From: Acidobacteriota bacterium
Lineage (GTDB): Bacteria; Acidobacteriota; Holophagae; Holophagales; Holophagaceae
Length of the DNA stretch: 45,781 bases
Assembly: GCA_021802985.1 (NCBI GenBank)
Contig: JAJZQW010000014.1
Location: 1 to 45,781, forward strand
Direction: 5' to 3'
This document shows, piece by piece, positions 25,351-34,038 of the stretch. The notes under the pieces are model-generated. The model was not told where the DNA came from and searched no databases. It saw nothing but the letters and a program-made list of their open reading frames with translations. Made by a program: the position numbers and the translations under genes. Position 1 is the first letter of the stretch, and every line of letters starts with the position of its first letter.

Positions 25351-27714
25351 TTAGTTCCGCAACGGCTTTCCAGTTTTCAGGATGGCATCCATGCGGGCCT
25401 GCGTCTTCTCCATGCCGCAGAGGCGGGTGAAGGCCTCGCGTTCAAGTTCGAGGATGCGCTCCTCGGTGACCTCCTGGACCAGACTGACATCCCCGCCGCA
25501 GAGGATGTTGGCCAGCTCGCCCATGATGATGGCGTCGTGCTCGCTGGCGAGGCCCTGACGCTGGAAGTCGCCGACGGCCAACTTGAGGGCCTCGCTGCCG
25601 CCCCGGCCCGGCAGGCGCAGGGTGCGCTCCTTCACGGGCTGGAAGTCCCCAGCCATCTTCAGGACCTCCTGCTTGGCCTCGAACAGCAGGAAGGCCTTGT
25701 TCATCACGCGGCGGTCCGTGCGGCGCAGGTAGCCGTTGCGCTGAGCCTCATCGAAGCTGGTGTTCACGTTGGCGGTGCCGATGCCCTGGAAGGCCGCCTT
25801 CACCTTGGGCATGGGGCCCAGTTCGCCCTTGGCGGCCATGGCGTCCTCCATGCGGAGGAGCATCTGGAGGCAGCCGCCGCCGGCAGGGATGACGCCCACG
25901 CCCACTTCCACCAGGCCCATGTAGAGCTCGGCATGGCCCACCACCCGCTGGCAGGACATGGAGACTTCGCAGCCGCCGCCGAGGGCCAGGTTGAAGGGCG
26001 CCGCCACCGTCGGAAAGGGCGCGTAGGTGAGCATCCGGCCCGCGTACTGCAGGCGCCGGGCCACTTCCAGGATCAGGTCGAACTGCCTGTCCCGAGCCGC
26101 GTTCAGCACCATCACCAGGTTGGCGCCGGCGCTGAAATGCTGGCCCTGGTTGCCCACCACCAGGCCCTTGAAGCGGCCGGGGATGTGCTTCTGGATGGTG
26201 TCCTCCATCAGGCCGATGATGCCGTCGTCCAGGGCGTTCATCTTGCTGCGGAAGGCCAGGCAGGCCACGTCATCACCCAGGTCGATGAGCTGGGCGCTGC
26301 CGTTCTCGGCCACCACCTTGCCACGGCCCTCCTCGCGCTTGAGGATGATCACGCGCCGATCCTCGAGGATCGGGTCGTAGGCCAGGGTCTTCGGATTGAG
26401 CTGCGCCACGGGGATCCCGTGCTCCCAGCGGTAGAAGCTGGTGACGCCCTTGGCCAGCATCTGCTCCACGAGGGGCGCGATGGGCTGCCCGTCGAAGCGC
26501 ATGCGCGCCACGACCCGCTCCACGCCCAGGGTGTCCCAGGTCTCGAAGGGCCCCAGCTCGAAGGCGAAGCCGTTCTTGATGGCCCGGTCCACGTTCAGCG
26601 GCCCGTCCGTCACTTCCCCCAGCCGATTCACGGCGTAGGTGAGGTTCGGGGCGATGCAGCGCCAGGCCAGGCGCCCCGCCTCCGTGTCGCTGGTGAGCAG
26701 GGTCTTCACCTTCTCCGCGGGATCATCGATGCCCTTCAGCTCCTTCAGGATCGGCCAGTCCTTCCGCACCTGCGGGATGTACTCGCGCGTGGCGGGATCC
26801 AGGGCCAGGAAGCTCTTCTTGCCCTTGGCATCCTTCGGGCCCTTCTTGAAGAAGCCCTGCTTGGTCTTGTTGCCCAGGAGTTTGTTGTCCAGCATGTACT
26901 GGAGGAACTCCGGGAACTTGAAGACGTCGCGCACCTCGTCGTTCGGGCACAGGTCGTAGACGTTCTTCGCCGTGGCTGCCAGGATGTCCACGCCGGCCAG
27001 GTCCGCGGTGCGGAAGGCCGCGCTCTTGGCCCGGGCAGCGGCATCACCCAGCACGGAGTCCAGCACCTCGAAGGGGATCTTCTCGGCCAGGGCCAGCTGG
27101 AGGGTGGCCATGATGCTGTGGATGCCGATGCGGTTGCCGATGAAGGTGGGGCTGTCATAGGCCGGCACCACTTCCTTGCCGAGGGCCTCCTCCAGCCAGG
27201 TGCGGAAGGCGTGGGCCTCGGCCTCATCGACCTCCGGTCCCTTCACGAACTCCAGCAGGCGCAGGTAGCGCACGGGGTTGAAGAAGTGGGTGATGACGAA
27301 GTGCTTGCGGAAGGCATCCGTGCGGCCCTCCACCAGGAGCTTCAGGGGGATGCCCGAGGTGTTCGAGCTGATCCAGGCCCCGGCCTTGAGCTTGGGCTCC
27401 AGGCGGGTGTAGAGGTCCCGCTTGATGGCCAGGTCTTCCTTCACCACCTCCACCACCCAGTCGCAGTCCGACAGGCGGTCCAGGTGGTCCCGCAGGTTGC
27501 CGGGCCGGATCTTCTTCAGGAACGAGGGATGCATGGCCAGGGCCGGCTTGGACTTCGCCAGCGCCGCCAGGGCGCCTTCCGCCAGCTTGTCGGGGGCCGC
27601 CTCGTCGATGACGATGTCCAGCAGTTCCACCTGGCAACCCGCGCTCGCGACGTGGGCCGCGATGCCAGAGCCCATCACACCCGAACCGAGTACCGCAATC
27701 TTCTTGATGTTCAT
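25351..27714 (-). CDS. 3-hydroxyacyl-CoA dehydrogenase/enoyl-CoA hydratase (FadN type)
   Basis: 787 residues from ATG 27714, which has GAGG 6 nt upstream; the ATG at 27726 would add four. The N-terminal part is a NAD-dependent 3-hydroxyacyl-CoA dehydrogenase: GSGVMGSGIAAHVASAG near the start, SSNTSG, and THFFNPVRYLRLLE with the catalytic His. The C-terminal part is an enoyl-CoA hydratase-type domain: HFSAGANL and the ALGGGCE oxyanion region, then VEVGVGVIPAGGG. This order is that of FadN rather than of FadB. It would catalyse two successive steps of fatty-acid beta-oxidation in the cytoplasm. The thiolase gene lies upstream in the same operon, with a repeat between them. Confidence 0.93.
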   Translation of the reverse strand: MNIKKIAVLGSGVMGSGIAAHVASAGCQVELLDIVIDEAAPDKLAEGALAALAKSKPALAMHPSFLKKIRPGNLRDHLDRLSDCDWVVEVVKEDLAIKRDLYTRLEPKLKAGAWISSNTSGIPLKLLVEGRTDAFRKHFVITHFFNPVRYLRLLEFVKGPEVDEAEAHAFRTWLEEALGKEVVPAYDSPTFIGNRIGIHSIMATLQLALAEKIPFEVLDSVLGDAAARAKSAAFRTADLAGVDILAATAKNVYDLCPNDEVRDVFKFPEFLQYMLDNKLLGNKTKQGFFKKGPKDAKGKKSFLALDPATREYIPQVRKDWPILKELKGIDDPAEKVKTLLTSDTEAGRLAWRCIAPNLTYAVNRLGEVTDGPLNVDRAIKNGFAFELGPFETWDTLGVERVVARMRFDGQPIAPLVEQMLAKGVTSFYRWEHGIPVAQLNPKTLAYDPILEDRRVIILKREEGRGKVVAENGSAQLIDLGDDVACLAFRSKMNALDDGIIGLMEDTIQKHIPGRFKGLVVGNQGQHFSAGANLVMVLNAARDRQFDLILEVARRLQYAGRMLTYAPFPTVAAPFNLALGGGCEVSMSCQRVVGHAELYMGLVEVGVGVIPAGGGCLQMLLRMEDAMAAKGELGPMPKVKAAFQGIGTANVNTSFDEAQRNGYLRRTDRRVMNKAFLLFEAKQEVLKMAGDFQPVKERTLRLPGRGGSEALKLAVGDFQRQGLASEHDAIIMGELANILCGGDVSLVQEVTEERILELEREAFTRLCGMEKTQARMDAILKTGKPLRN

Positions 27715-27732
27715 TGGAAACCTCAAAGAGGG

Positions 27733-27802
27733 AACCGCGAAAAACGCTAAAGGGCGCGGAACAAAAGTGCCTATTTAGCGTTGTTTCGCGAATTTCGCGG
27801 TT
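27733..27802. repeat. REP-like inverted repeat between thiolase and fadN-like genes
   Basis: Left arm 27733-27751 (AACCGCGAAAAACGCTAAA) pairs with 27774-27790, the only mismatch being one extra base. The CCGCGAAA motif also pairs with TTTCGCGG at 27793-27800, and the arm ends inside the thiolase stop codon. The sequence is AT-richer than the surrounding coding DNA. CGCGAAA/TTTCGCG repeats of this kind recur between genes in many bacteria. Confidence 0.6.
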
Positions 27803-28949
27803 AGATCTTTTCGATGACGGACGCGATGCCCTGGCCGCCGCCGATGCACATGGTGGCGACGCCGTACTTGCCACCATCGGTCTCGAGGCGGTTGAGCAGG
27901 GTGGTGATGATGCGGGCGCCGCTGGCGCCGAGGGGGTGGCCGATGGCGATGGCGCCGCCCCAGGCATTCACCTTGGCCGGGTCATAGCCGCCCTCGCGGA
28001 TGACCGCGAGGCTCTGGGCCGCGAAGGCCTCGTTCAGCTCGATGGCATCGATCTGGTCGAGCTTCAGGCCCACGCGGGCCAGCACCTTCTTCACCGCGGG
28101 GACGGGGCCGATGCCCATGCGATCCGGCTCCACCCCGGCCACGGCACCGTTCAGGATGCGGGCCCGGGGCTTGAGGCCCAGGGACTTGGCCAGGGACTCC
28201 TCCATGACCAGCAGGAAGGCGGCGCCATCGGTGATGGGCGAGCTGTTGCCGGCGGTGACGGTACCCTCGGCCATGAAGGCGGGCTTCAGCTCACCCAGCT
28301 TCTCCAGGTTGGTCTCGGCGCGCACGCACTCATCCTGCTTCAGGGTCACCGGCTTGCCGTCCAGGCCCTTCGTCTCGAAGCGCACGACCTCGTTCTCGTA
28401 CTTGCCGGCCTTCCAGGCGGCGGCGGCCTTCTGGTGGCTCTGGAAGGCGAACTCGTCCTGCTCCTTCCGGGAGATCTTGTATTCCTTCGCCAGGTTCTCG
28501 GCGGTGATGCCCATGGAGCAGTAGGCCGCCGGGAAATGCTCAGTGAGGTAGGGATCCACGCTGACGTTGAACCCCATCATGGGCACCTTGGACATGCTCT
28601 CCACGCCACCGGTCAGGAAGATGTCCCCCGCCCCGGCCAGGATGGCCCGGGCCGCCATGAGCATGGTCTCCTGGCTGCTGCCGCAGAAGCGGTTGATGGT
28701 GGCGGCACCCGCCGTGATGGGCAGCCCCGCGCGGAAGCTGATCAGCCGGGCCATGTTCATGCCCTGCTCGCCCTCGGGCATGGCGCAACCCACCAGGACG
28801 TCCTCAAGGGCCGACCAGTCCTTCAGCAGGGGCTTGATGGCCTCGAGCACCACCGAACCGAGCTGCTCGGGGCGGGTGGCGGCATAGGCCCCCTTGATGC
28901 CCCGGCCGACGGGGATGCGTTTGGCTTCGACGATGACTGCGGATCGCAT
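27801..28949 (-). CDS. Acetyl-CoA C-acyltransferase (thiolase)
   Basis: 382 residues from ATG 28949 with GGAGG 4 nt upstream; the open frame extends 75 nt further but has no start signal. Type II thiolase with all the active-site elements: the nucleophile Cys in NRFCGSSQE, NEAFAAQSLAV, GHPLGASGAR with the catalytic His, and CIGGGQG with the second Cys. It cleaves 3-ketoacyl-CoA to acetyl-CoA and a shortened acyl-CoA, the last step of beta-oxidation, or runs backward in synthesis. First gene of the operon with the FadN-type protein; the promoter probably lies in the gap shared with glgC. Confidence 0.95.
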   Translation of the reverse strand: MRSAVIVEAKRIPVGRGIKGAYAATRPEQLGSVVLEAIKPLLKDWSALEDVLVGCAMPEGEQGMNMARLISFRAGLPITAGAATINRFCGSSQETMLMAARAILAGAGDIFLTGGVESMSKVPMMGFNVSVDPYLTEHFPAAYCSMGITAENLAKEYKISRKEQDEFAFQSHQKAAAAWKAGKYENEVVRFETKGLDGKPVTLKQDECVRAETNLEKLGELKPAFMAEGTVTAGNSSPITDGAAFLLVMEESLAKSLGLKPRARILNGAVAGVEPDRMGIGPVPAVKKVLARVGLKLDQIDAIELNEAFAAQSLAVIREGGYDPAKVNAWGGAIAIGHPLGASGARIITTLLNRLETDGGKYGVATMCIGGGQGIASVIEKI

Positions 28950-28953
28950 GGAA

Positions 28954-28958
28954 CCTCC
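28954..28958 (-). promoter_or_regulatory. Shine-Dalgarno that fixes the thiolase start
   Basis: GGAGG on the minus strand, 4 nt before the ATG at 28949. It rules out the longer start at 29024. Confidence 0.6.
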
Positions 28959-29072
28959 GGATGATGACTCTCTGAAGAGCTTGGTTCCGGTGAGCCTAGC
29001 ACCCGCCCGGGCCGTGGAAAGCACCTACCGTAAGTCGGATGGACCCGGGGATCCCACCTTGTTTGGATCTCC

Positions 29073-29101
29073 TTGACGGACCTAGGGGATGGACAGATCC
29101 T
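29073..29101 (+). promoter_or_regulatory. Possible promoter for glgC-glgA
   Basis: TTGACG (29073-29078) matches the -35 consensus at five positions; after 17 nt comes GATCCT, a poor -10. It lies about 80 nt upstream of the chosen glgC start in the 232-nt divergent gap. Confidence 0.2.
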
Positions 29102-29171
29102 TTACGGGTGTCCCGAAGGGCCCGGGCCCGCCGTTGGCCGTCCGGCCCCATGTGGATCAATCAGGCCTTGG

Positions 29172-29176
29172 GGAGG
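29172..29176 (+). promoter_or_regulatory. Shine-Dalgarno that fixes the glgC start
   Basis: GGAGG, 5 nt before GTG 29182. The longer frame from 29089 would add 31 residues with no family resemblance. Confidence 0.6.
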
Positions 29177-29181
29177 GCGCT

Positions 29182-30441
29182 GTGCCCCTCACGGAGTCCC
29201 ATCTCAGCCCTCGCCGTGTCCTGACCGTGGTCCTGGCCGGGGGGAGGGGCAAGCGCCTCGTCGATCTGACCGATACCATCTCGAAGCCGGGCCTCGACTT
29301 CGGGGGGAAGTTCAAGATCATCGACTTCACCCTCTCCAACTGCGTGAACTCGGGCTTCCGGAAGATCGCCATCCTCACGCAATACAACTCCCACCGCCTG
29401 CTTGAGCACCTGGAATTCGCGTGGAGTTTCCTGCCCGGGGCCATGCATGAGTTCGTGCATGTGTGGCCGGCCCAGCAGAGCCTCGACAAGGAGACCTGGT
29501 ACAACGGCACGGCCGACGCCGTGTTCCAGAACGTGGACAACATCCAGCACTTCGATCCCCAGCACGTGCTGGTCCTCGCCGGGGACCACGTCTACCGGAT
29601 GGACTACAAGTACTTCCTGGAAGACCACCTGAACTACAACGCCGACATGACCATCGCCTGCCTGGAGGTGCCGCGGCTCTCCGCCAAGGGCTTCGGCATC
29701 GCCCAGGTGGACGACCAGGACCGCATCCTCTCCTTCATGGAGAAGCCCGGGGATCCTCCGGGCATCCCCGACCGCCCCGATCACGCCCTGGTCAGCATGG
29801 GGATCTACTTCTTCAAGGCTGAGTTCCTCTACGAAGAGCTGCTGCGGGATGCCCGCAGCGAATCGGGCCACGATTTCGGGCACGACCTGATTCCGGGCAT
29901 CATCGAGCGGGCCCGGGTGTACGCGCATCGCTTCGAACGCAGCTGCATCCCCAATCCCCTGAACCCGGAGCCCTACTGGCGGGATGTTGGAACCCTGGAT
30001 GCCTACTGGGAAGCCAACATGGACCTGGTGTCCGTGCAGCCTGCCCTGAACCTGTACGACTACGACTGGCCCATCTTCACCCACCAGGAACAGCTCCCAC
30101 CGGCCAAGATCGTCCACCGGGGCAACATCCGCCAGGGCTCGGCGGTCAGCAGCATCATTTCAAGTGGATGCATCGTGTCCGGGGCCCACATCCGGGATAC
30201 CCTCCTGTTCACACGGAGCCGGGTCCATTCCTACGCCCGGCTGGAGGAATCGGTGATCCTTCCCAAGGCCGACATCGGAGAAGGGGCCCACCTCCGGCGC
30301 GTGGTGGTGGACCGGGGCTGCCGCATCCCGCCGGGCCTGGTGGTGGGCGAGGACCCCGAATTGGACGCCCAGCGTTTCTACCGGACGCCCAAGGGGGTGA
30401 CCCTCATTTCCCAGCCCATGCTCGACCGGCTGGGCCGATGA
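29182..30441 (+). CDS. glgC: Glucose-1-phosphate adenylyltransferase
   Basis: 419 residues from GTG 29182, the usual family length. It makes ADP-glucose from ATP and glucose-1-phosphate, the committed step of bacterial glycogen synthesis. Motifs: VVLAGGRGKRL at the nucleotide site, KPGLDFGGKFKIIDFTLSNC, TWYNGTADAVFQN, VLVLAGDHVYRMDY with the metal-binding Asp, FMEKP, PEPYWRDVGTLDAYWEANMD, and a C-terminal left-handed beta-helix. Its stop overlaps the glgA start as ATGA, so the two are translated as a unit. Usually allosterically regulated; the effector cannot be read here. Confidence 0.96.
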   Translation: MPLTESHLSPRRVLTVVLAGGRGKRLVDLTDTISKPGLDFGGKFKIIDFTLSNCVNSGFRKIAILTQYNSHRLLEHLEFAWSFLPGAMHEFVHVWPAQQSLDKETWYNGTADAVFQNVDNIQHFDPQHVLVLAGDHVYRMDYKYFLEDHLNYNADMTIACLEVPRLSAKGFGIAQVDDQDRILSFMEKPGDPPGIPDRPDHALVSMGIYFFKAEFLYEELLRDARSESGHDFGHDLIPGIIERARVYAHRFERSCIPNPLNPEPYWRDVGTLDAYWEANMDLVSVQPALNLYDYDWPIFTHQEQLPPAKIVHRGNIRQGSAVSSIISSGCIVSGAHIRDTLLFTRSRVHSYARLEESVILPKADIGEGAHLRRVVVDRGCRIPPGLVVGEDPELDAQRFYRTPKGVTLISQPMLDRLGR

Positions 30442-31880
30442 ACCTGCGGATCCTGTTTGCCGGGACGGAACTGTTCCCCTTCGTGAAGGCAGGTGGCCTC
30501 GGGGACGTGATGGCTGCCTTGCCCAAGGCGCTGCGCGCACTGGGGGTGGATGTCCGGTTGCTGCTGCCGGCCCATCCCGCCTTGAAACAGGCGGCGGCCC
30601 CCCTGGAGACCGTGCTCACCCTGGGCGATCTCATGGGGGGTGGAGAGGCGAGGGTGCTCCTCGGCCGATGCCCCGCGGGCCTGCCCCTCTACCTCCTGGA
30701 CCAGCCGGCCTTCTTCCACACAGACGCGCCCTATGCGCCCGGCGGGGACATGCCCCTGCGCTTCGGGTCCCTGGCCTGGACAGCGGCCCACCTGGGACGC
30801 CACGGCGATGGCCAGGGCTGGAAACCCGCCATCGTCCATGTCCACGACTGGCACACGGCCCTGGCGCCCGCCTACCTGGCCCTTGGGGGAGAACCTCGCC
30901 CCCGCACGGTCCTCACGATCCACAATCTGGCCTACCAGGGCCTCTTCCCCCCGGATCTTCTGGCCCCCCTCGGGCTGCCCGCCGCCTGCTTCCAGCCCGA
31001 TGGCGTGGAGTTCTATGGAAAGCTCGGATTCCTGAAGGCCGGCCTGGTCTACGCGGACCGCATCACCACCGTGAGCCCGACCTATGCCCGGGAGATCCTG
31101 GGGCCCGCCGGCGAGGGCCTGGAGGGCCTGCTCAGGCTGCGAAACGGGCGCCTCCGCGGCATCCTCAACGGGGTGGACGGAGACATCTGGAACCCGGCCA
31201 CCGACCCCCTCCTGCCTCGACCCTTCAGCCTGGAAGACCTTCCAGCGCGGCTACCGGCCAAGCTGGCCCTTCAACGGGAACTGGGGCTGCGGGAGGCCCC
31301 GGACACGCCGCTGTTCAGCGTCGTCAGCCGCTTCGCACCGCAGAAGGGTCTCGATCTGATCCTGGAGAACCTGCCCTGGTTCCAGGCCCAGGGCGTCCAG
31401 TTGGCGGTCCTGGGCCAGGGCGATCCGGATCTGGAAGCGCGGTTCCTGGCGGCGGCCCGCCTTCATCCTGAACGGGTGGCCGTCCGGATCGGCTTCGATG
31501 AAGGGCTTTCCCACCGCCTCTACGGCGGCGCCGATGCCCTCCTGGTGCCCAGCCGGCGGGAGCCCTGCGGCCTCACCCAGCTCTACGCCCTCCGCTACGG
31601 CGCCCTGCCCGTCGTGCGCGCCACCGGCGGCCTTGCGGATACGGTGGTGGACGCGACACCGGAGGCGACGCGGGAAGGACGGGCCACGGGCTTCGTCTTC
31701 GGGGAGGCGTCCCCCGGGGCCCTGAAGGAGGCGCTGGACCGCGCCCTCAGCCTGTACCGGAACCGGCACGACACCTGGGTGGACCTCCAGCGGCGGGCCA
31801 TGGCCCAGGATTTCGGCTGGACCCAGCCGGCCCGGCAGTACCTCGAACTCTACGAAGCGCTGTTGGCCTCCGTGGACTGA
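30438..31880 (+). CDS. glgA: Glycogen synthase (ADP-glucose type)
   Basis: 480 residues, GT5 family. It extends alpha-1,4-glucan from ADP-glucose. The N-terminal ADP-glucose site reads FVKAGGLGDV, followed by VHVHDWHTA and TIHNLAYQG. The C-terminal half has VSRFAPQKGLDL and PSRREPCGLTQLYALRYG, including the catalytic Glu, then RATGGLADTV. The ATG overlaps the glgC stop by 4 nt. Its own TGA lies directly against the stop of glgP on the other strand (TGATCA), leaving no intergenic space. Confidence 0.96.
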   Translation: MNLRILFAGTELFPFVKAGGLGDVMAALPKALRALGVDVRLLLPAHPALKQAAAPLETVLTLGDLMGGGEARVLLGRCPAGLPLYLLDQPAFFHTDAPYAPGGDMPLRFGSLAWTAAHLGRHGDGQGWKPAIVHVHDWHTALAPAYLALGGEPRPRTVLTIHNLAYQGLFPPDLLAPLGLPAACFQPDGVEFYGKLGFLKAGLVYADRITTVSPTYAREILGPAGEGLEGLLRLRNGRLRGILNGVDGDIWNPATDPLLPRPFSLEDLPARLPAKLALQRELGLREAPDTPLFSVVSRFAPQKGLDLILENLPWFQAQGVQLAVLGQGDPDLEARFLAAARLHPERVAVRIGFDEGLSHRLYGGADALLVPSRREPCGLTQLYALRYGALPVVRATGGLADTVVDATPEATREGRATGFVFGEASPGALKEALDRALSLYRNRHDTWVDLQRRAMAQDFGWTQPARQYLELYEALLASVD

Positions 31881-34004
31881 TCAGGGCGGGGGCATCTGGC
31901 AGGAGCCCGCCACGGCCGCCGGCAGGTAGCAGTTCTTCACGTAGTCCATCACCATGCGGTCGGAGTTGAAGCGCCAGGCCAGGGTCCGGATGGACCGCTT
32001 CACCCGCTGGATCCAGGGCCGCGGCACACCGACGGCATCCCGGTCGTAGTACAGGGGAATCACCTCCTCCTCCAGCAACCGGAAGAGGGCGTCCGCGTCC
32101 CGCCGGTCCTGGACGGCCGGATCGACGTGAGTCTCGCCATTCCCGATGGCAAAGCCGTTCTGCCCGTCGTAGGCCTCCGCCCACCAGCCGTCCAGGATCG
32201 AAATGTGCAGGGCGCCATTCATGGCGGCCTTCATGCCGCTGGTGCCGCAGGCCTCCAGGGGACGCTGCGGGTTGTTGAGCCAGGCATCCACGCCCTGGTA
32301 GAGGTTCCGGCCCACATGGATGTTGTAGTTCTCCACGAAGACGATCCGGTCGCGGAAGCGGGGATCCTCCAGGTGCCGGTTCACCTTCTGGATGAGGCCC
32401 TTGCCCGTCTGGTCGGCGGGGTGGGCCCGACCCGCAAAGATGAGGTTCACCGGCCGGGTGGGATGGTTCAGCAGGGCCGCCAGGCGGTCGGGATCCGAGA
32501 AGAGCAGGTCCGGCCGCTTGTAGGGCACGAACCGGCGGGCGAAGCCGATGGTGAGCGCATCGGGATCCAGGGCCGGCGGATCCAGGAGCGGCAGTCCCTG
32601 GCGGGTGCGGGTCGCCTCCACGTGGGCGCGGACGAACCGGATCATCCGGGCCTTGAGCACCTGCTTGATCTCCCAGATCTCCGCCGAGTCCACGGATTCG
32701 ATCTTGGTCCACAGATCGGGCCGGACCATGCCTTCCATCCAGTTGGTGCCCAGATGGGTCTCGAAGAACTGGTTGATCTCCGTGGCGAGCCAGGTGGAGA
32801 CATGGACGCCGTTGGTGATGTGCCCGATGGGCACCTCGGGTTCGGAGCGGTCCGGCCAGAGGCGGTTCCACATGGCCCGCGAGACGGTGCCATGGAGGGC
32901 CGAAACGCCGTTGGCCCGCAGGGCATGTTTCAGGGCCAGCACCGTGGGCATGAAGGGCGACCCGTGATCCGAGGGATCCACCCGCCCGAGGCCCAGCACC
33001 TCCTGGATCGGCAGCTTCAGGCCATCGGCCAGGGGCCGCAGGTGTTCCTCGGCCAGGTCCGCGGGGAACCGGTCATGCCCCGCATCCACGGGCGTATGGG
33101 TGGTGAAGACCGTCGCCGCAGCGGTGGCCTTCAAGGCCGCCCGGGGGTCCAATCCGTCCTCCTGCACCCGGTGGCGGGCCTGCTCCAGGATGGCAAAGGC
33201 CGTGTGCCCCTCGTTGAGGTGGAACACGCTGGCCGTGATGCCGAGGGCCCGCAGGGCGCGGGCCCCGCCGACGCCCAGCAGCAGCTCCTGCTGGATGCGC
33301 ATGCGCTGGTCCCCGCCGTAGAGCCGCGCGGCAAGGCCCTGGTCGGCCTCGCTGTTCTGGGGATCCCGCGTATCCAGCAGAACCAATTTCACGCGCCCCA
33401 CGCAGGTCTCCAGCACCCGGGCCCAGACCAGCCGCCCTGGCATCTCGACGGACACCCGCGCCGGCTCTCCCAGCGGGTCCCGCGCCAGGCGGAAGGGCAG
33501 ATCCTTCAGCTCGAAGGGCTCCAGCACATCCTGCTGCCAGTGGGAGGCATCGAGCACCTGGCTCACGTAGCCCTGGTGGTAGAGCAGGCCCACGCCCACC
33601 ATGGGCACGCCGAGATTCGAGGCCCCCTTCAGGTGGTCCCCGGCCAGAATGCCCAGGCCGCCGGAGTAGATGGGGATGGACTCGTGGAGCCCGAACTCGG
33701 CGCAGAAGTAGGCCACGGGCCGGGACCCGAGGGCGCCGGCATGGAACAGACCCCAGGTGGTCACCGGGTGCAGGTACTCATCCAGCTGGCGGAGGGCCCG
33801 GTCGATCCGGGCGGGCACATCCACCTCCATGGCCCGGTTCTCCATCTGGTGGGTGTCGATCTGGCGCAGCACGGAGATGGGGTTGCGGTGGGCGCGCTGG
33901 TACAGATCCAGATCCAGGTCACGGAAGATGGACCGCACTTCCGGCCGCCAGGTCCACCAGAGGTTCTGGGTCAGCCGTTCGAGCTTCTGCCGGAGGGATT
34001 CCAT
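31881..34004 (-). CDS. glgP: Alpha-glucan phosphorylase (short type)
   Basis: 707 residues, GT35 family of the shorter TIGR02094-like form rather than the ~800-residue classical enzyme. Releases glucose-1-phosphate from glycogen. The pyridoxal-phosphate Lys is in GTSGMKAAMNG. Other blocks are YFCAEFGLHESIPIYSGGLG, HLNEGHTAF, FTTHTPVDAGHD, GHITNGVHVSTW, and RRFVPYKRPDLL. The third gene of the minus-strand glg operon, 34 nt after glgB. It ends against glgA, so read-through from either direction would be antisense to the other. Confidence 0.94.
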   Translation of the reverse strand: MESLRQKLERLTQNLWWTWRPEVRSIFRDLDLDLYQRAHRNPISVLRQIDTHQMENRAMEVDVPARIDRALRQLDEYLHPVTTWGLFHAGALGSRPVAYFCAEFGLHESIPIYSGGLGILAGDHLKGASNLGVPMVGVGLLYHQGYVSQVLDASHWQQDVLEPFELKDLPFRLARDPLGEPARVSVEMPGRLVWARVLETCVGRVKLVLLDTRDPQNSEADQGLAARLYGGDQRMRIQQELLLGVGGARALRALGITASVFHLNEGHTAFAILEQARHRVQEDGLDPRAALKATAAATVFTTHTPVDAGHDRFPADLAEEHLRPLADGLKLPIQEVLGLGRVDPSDHGSPFMPTVLALKHALRANGVSALHGTVSRAMWNRLWPDRSEPEVPIGHITNGVHVSTWLATEINQFFETHLGTNWMEGMVRPDLWTKIESVDSAEIWEIKQVLKARMIRFVRAHVEATRTRQGLPLLDPPALDPDALTIGFARRFVPYKRPDLLFSDPDRLAALLNHPTRPVNLIFAGRAHPADQTGKGLIQKVNRHLEDPRFRDRIVFVENYNIHVGRNLYQGVDAWLNNPQRPLEACGTSGMKAAMNGALHISILDGWWAEAYDGQNGFAIGNGETHVDPAVQDRRDADALFRLLEEEVIPLYYDRDAVGVPRPWIQRVKRSIRTLAWRFNSDRMVMDYVKNCYLPAAVAGSCQMPPP

Positions 34005-34038
34005 CGCCTAGCCTCGCTCTGTGGATGGGGCGTTCATT

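Noticed and set aside
25537..27750. 737-codon plus-strand frame
   Set aside because: Antisense to the FadN-type gene and rich in His, Gln and Gly as expected for a shadow.
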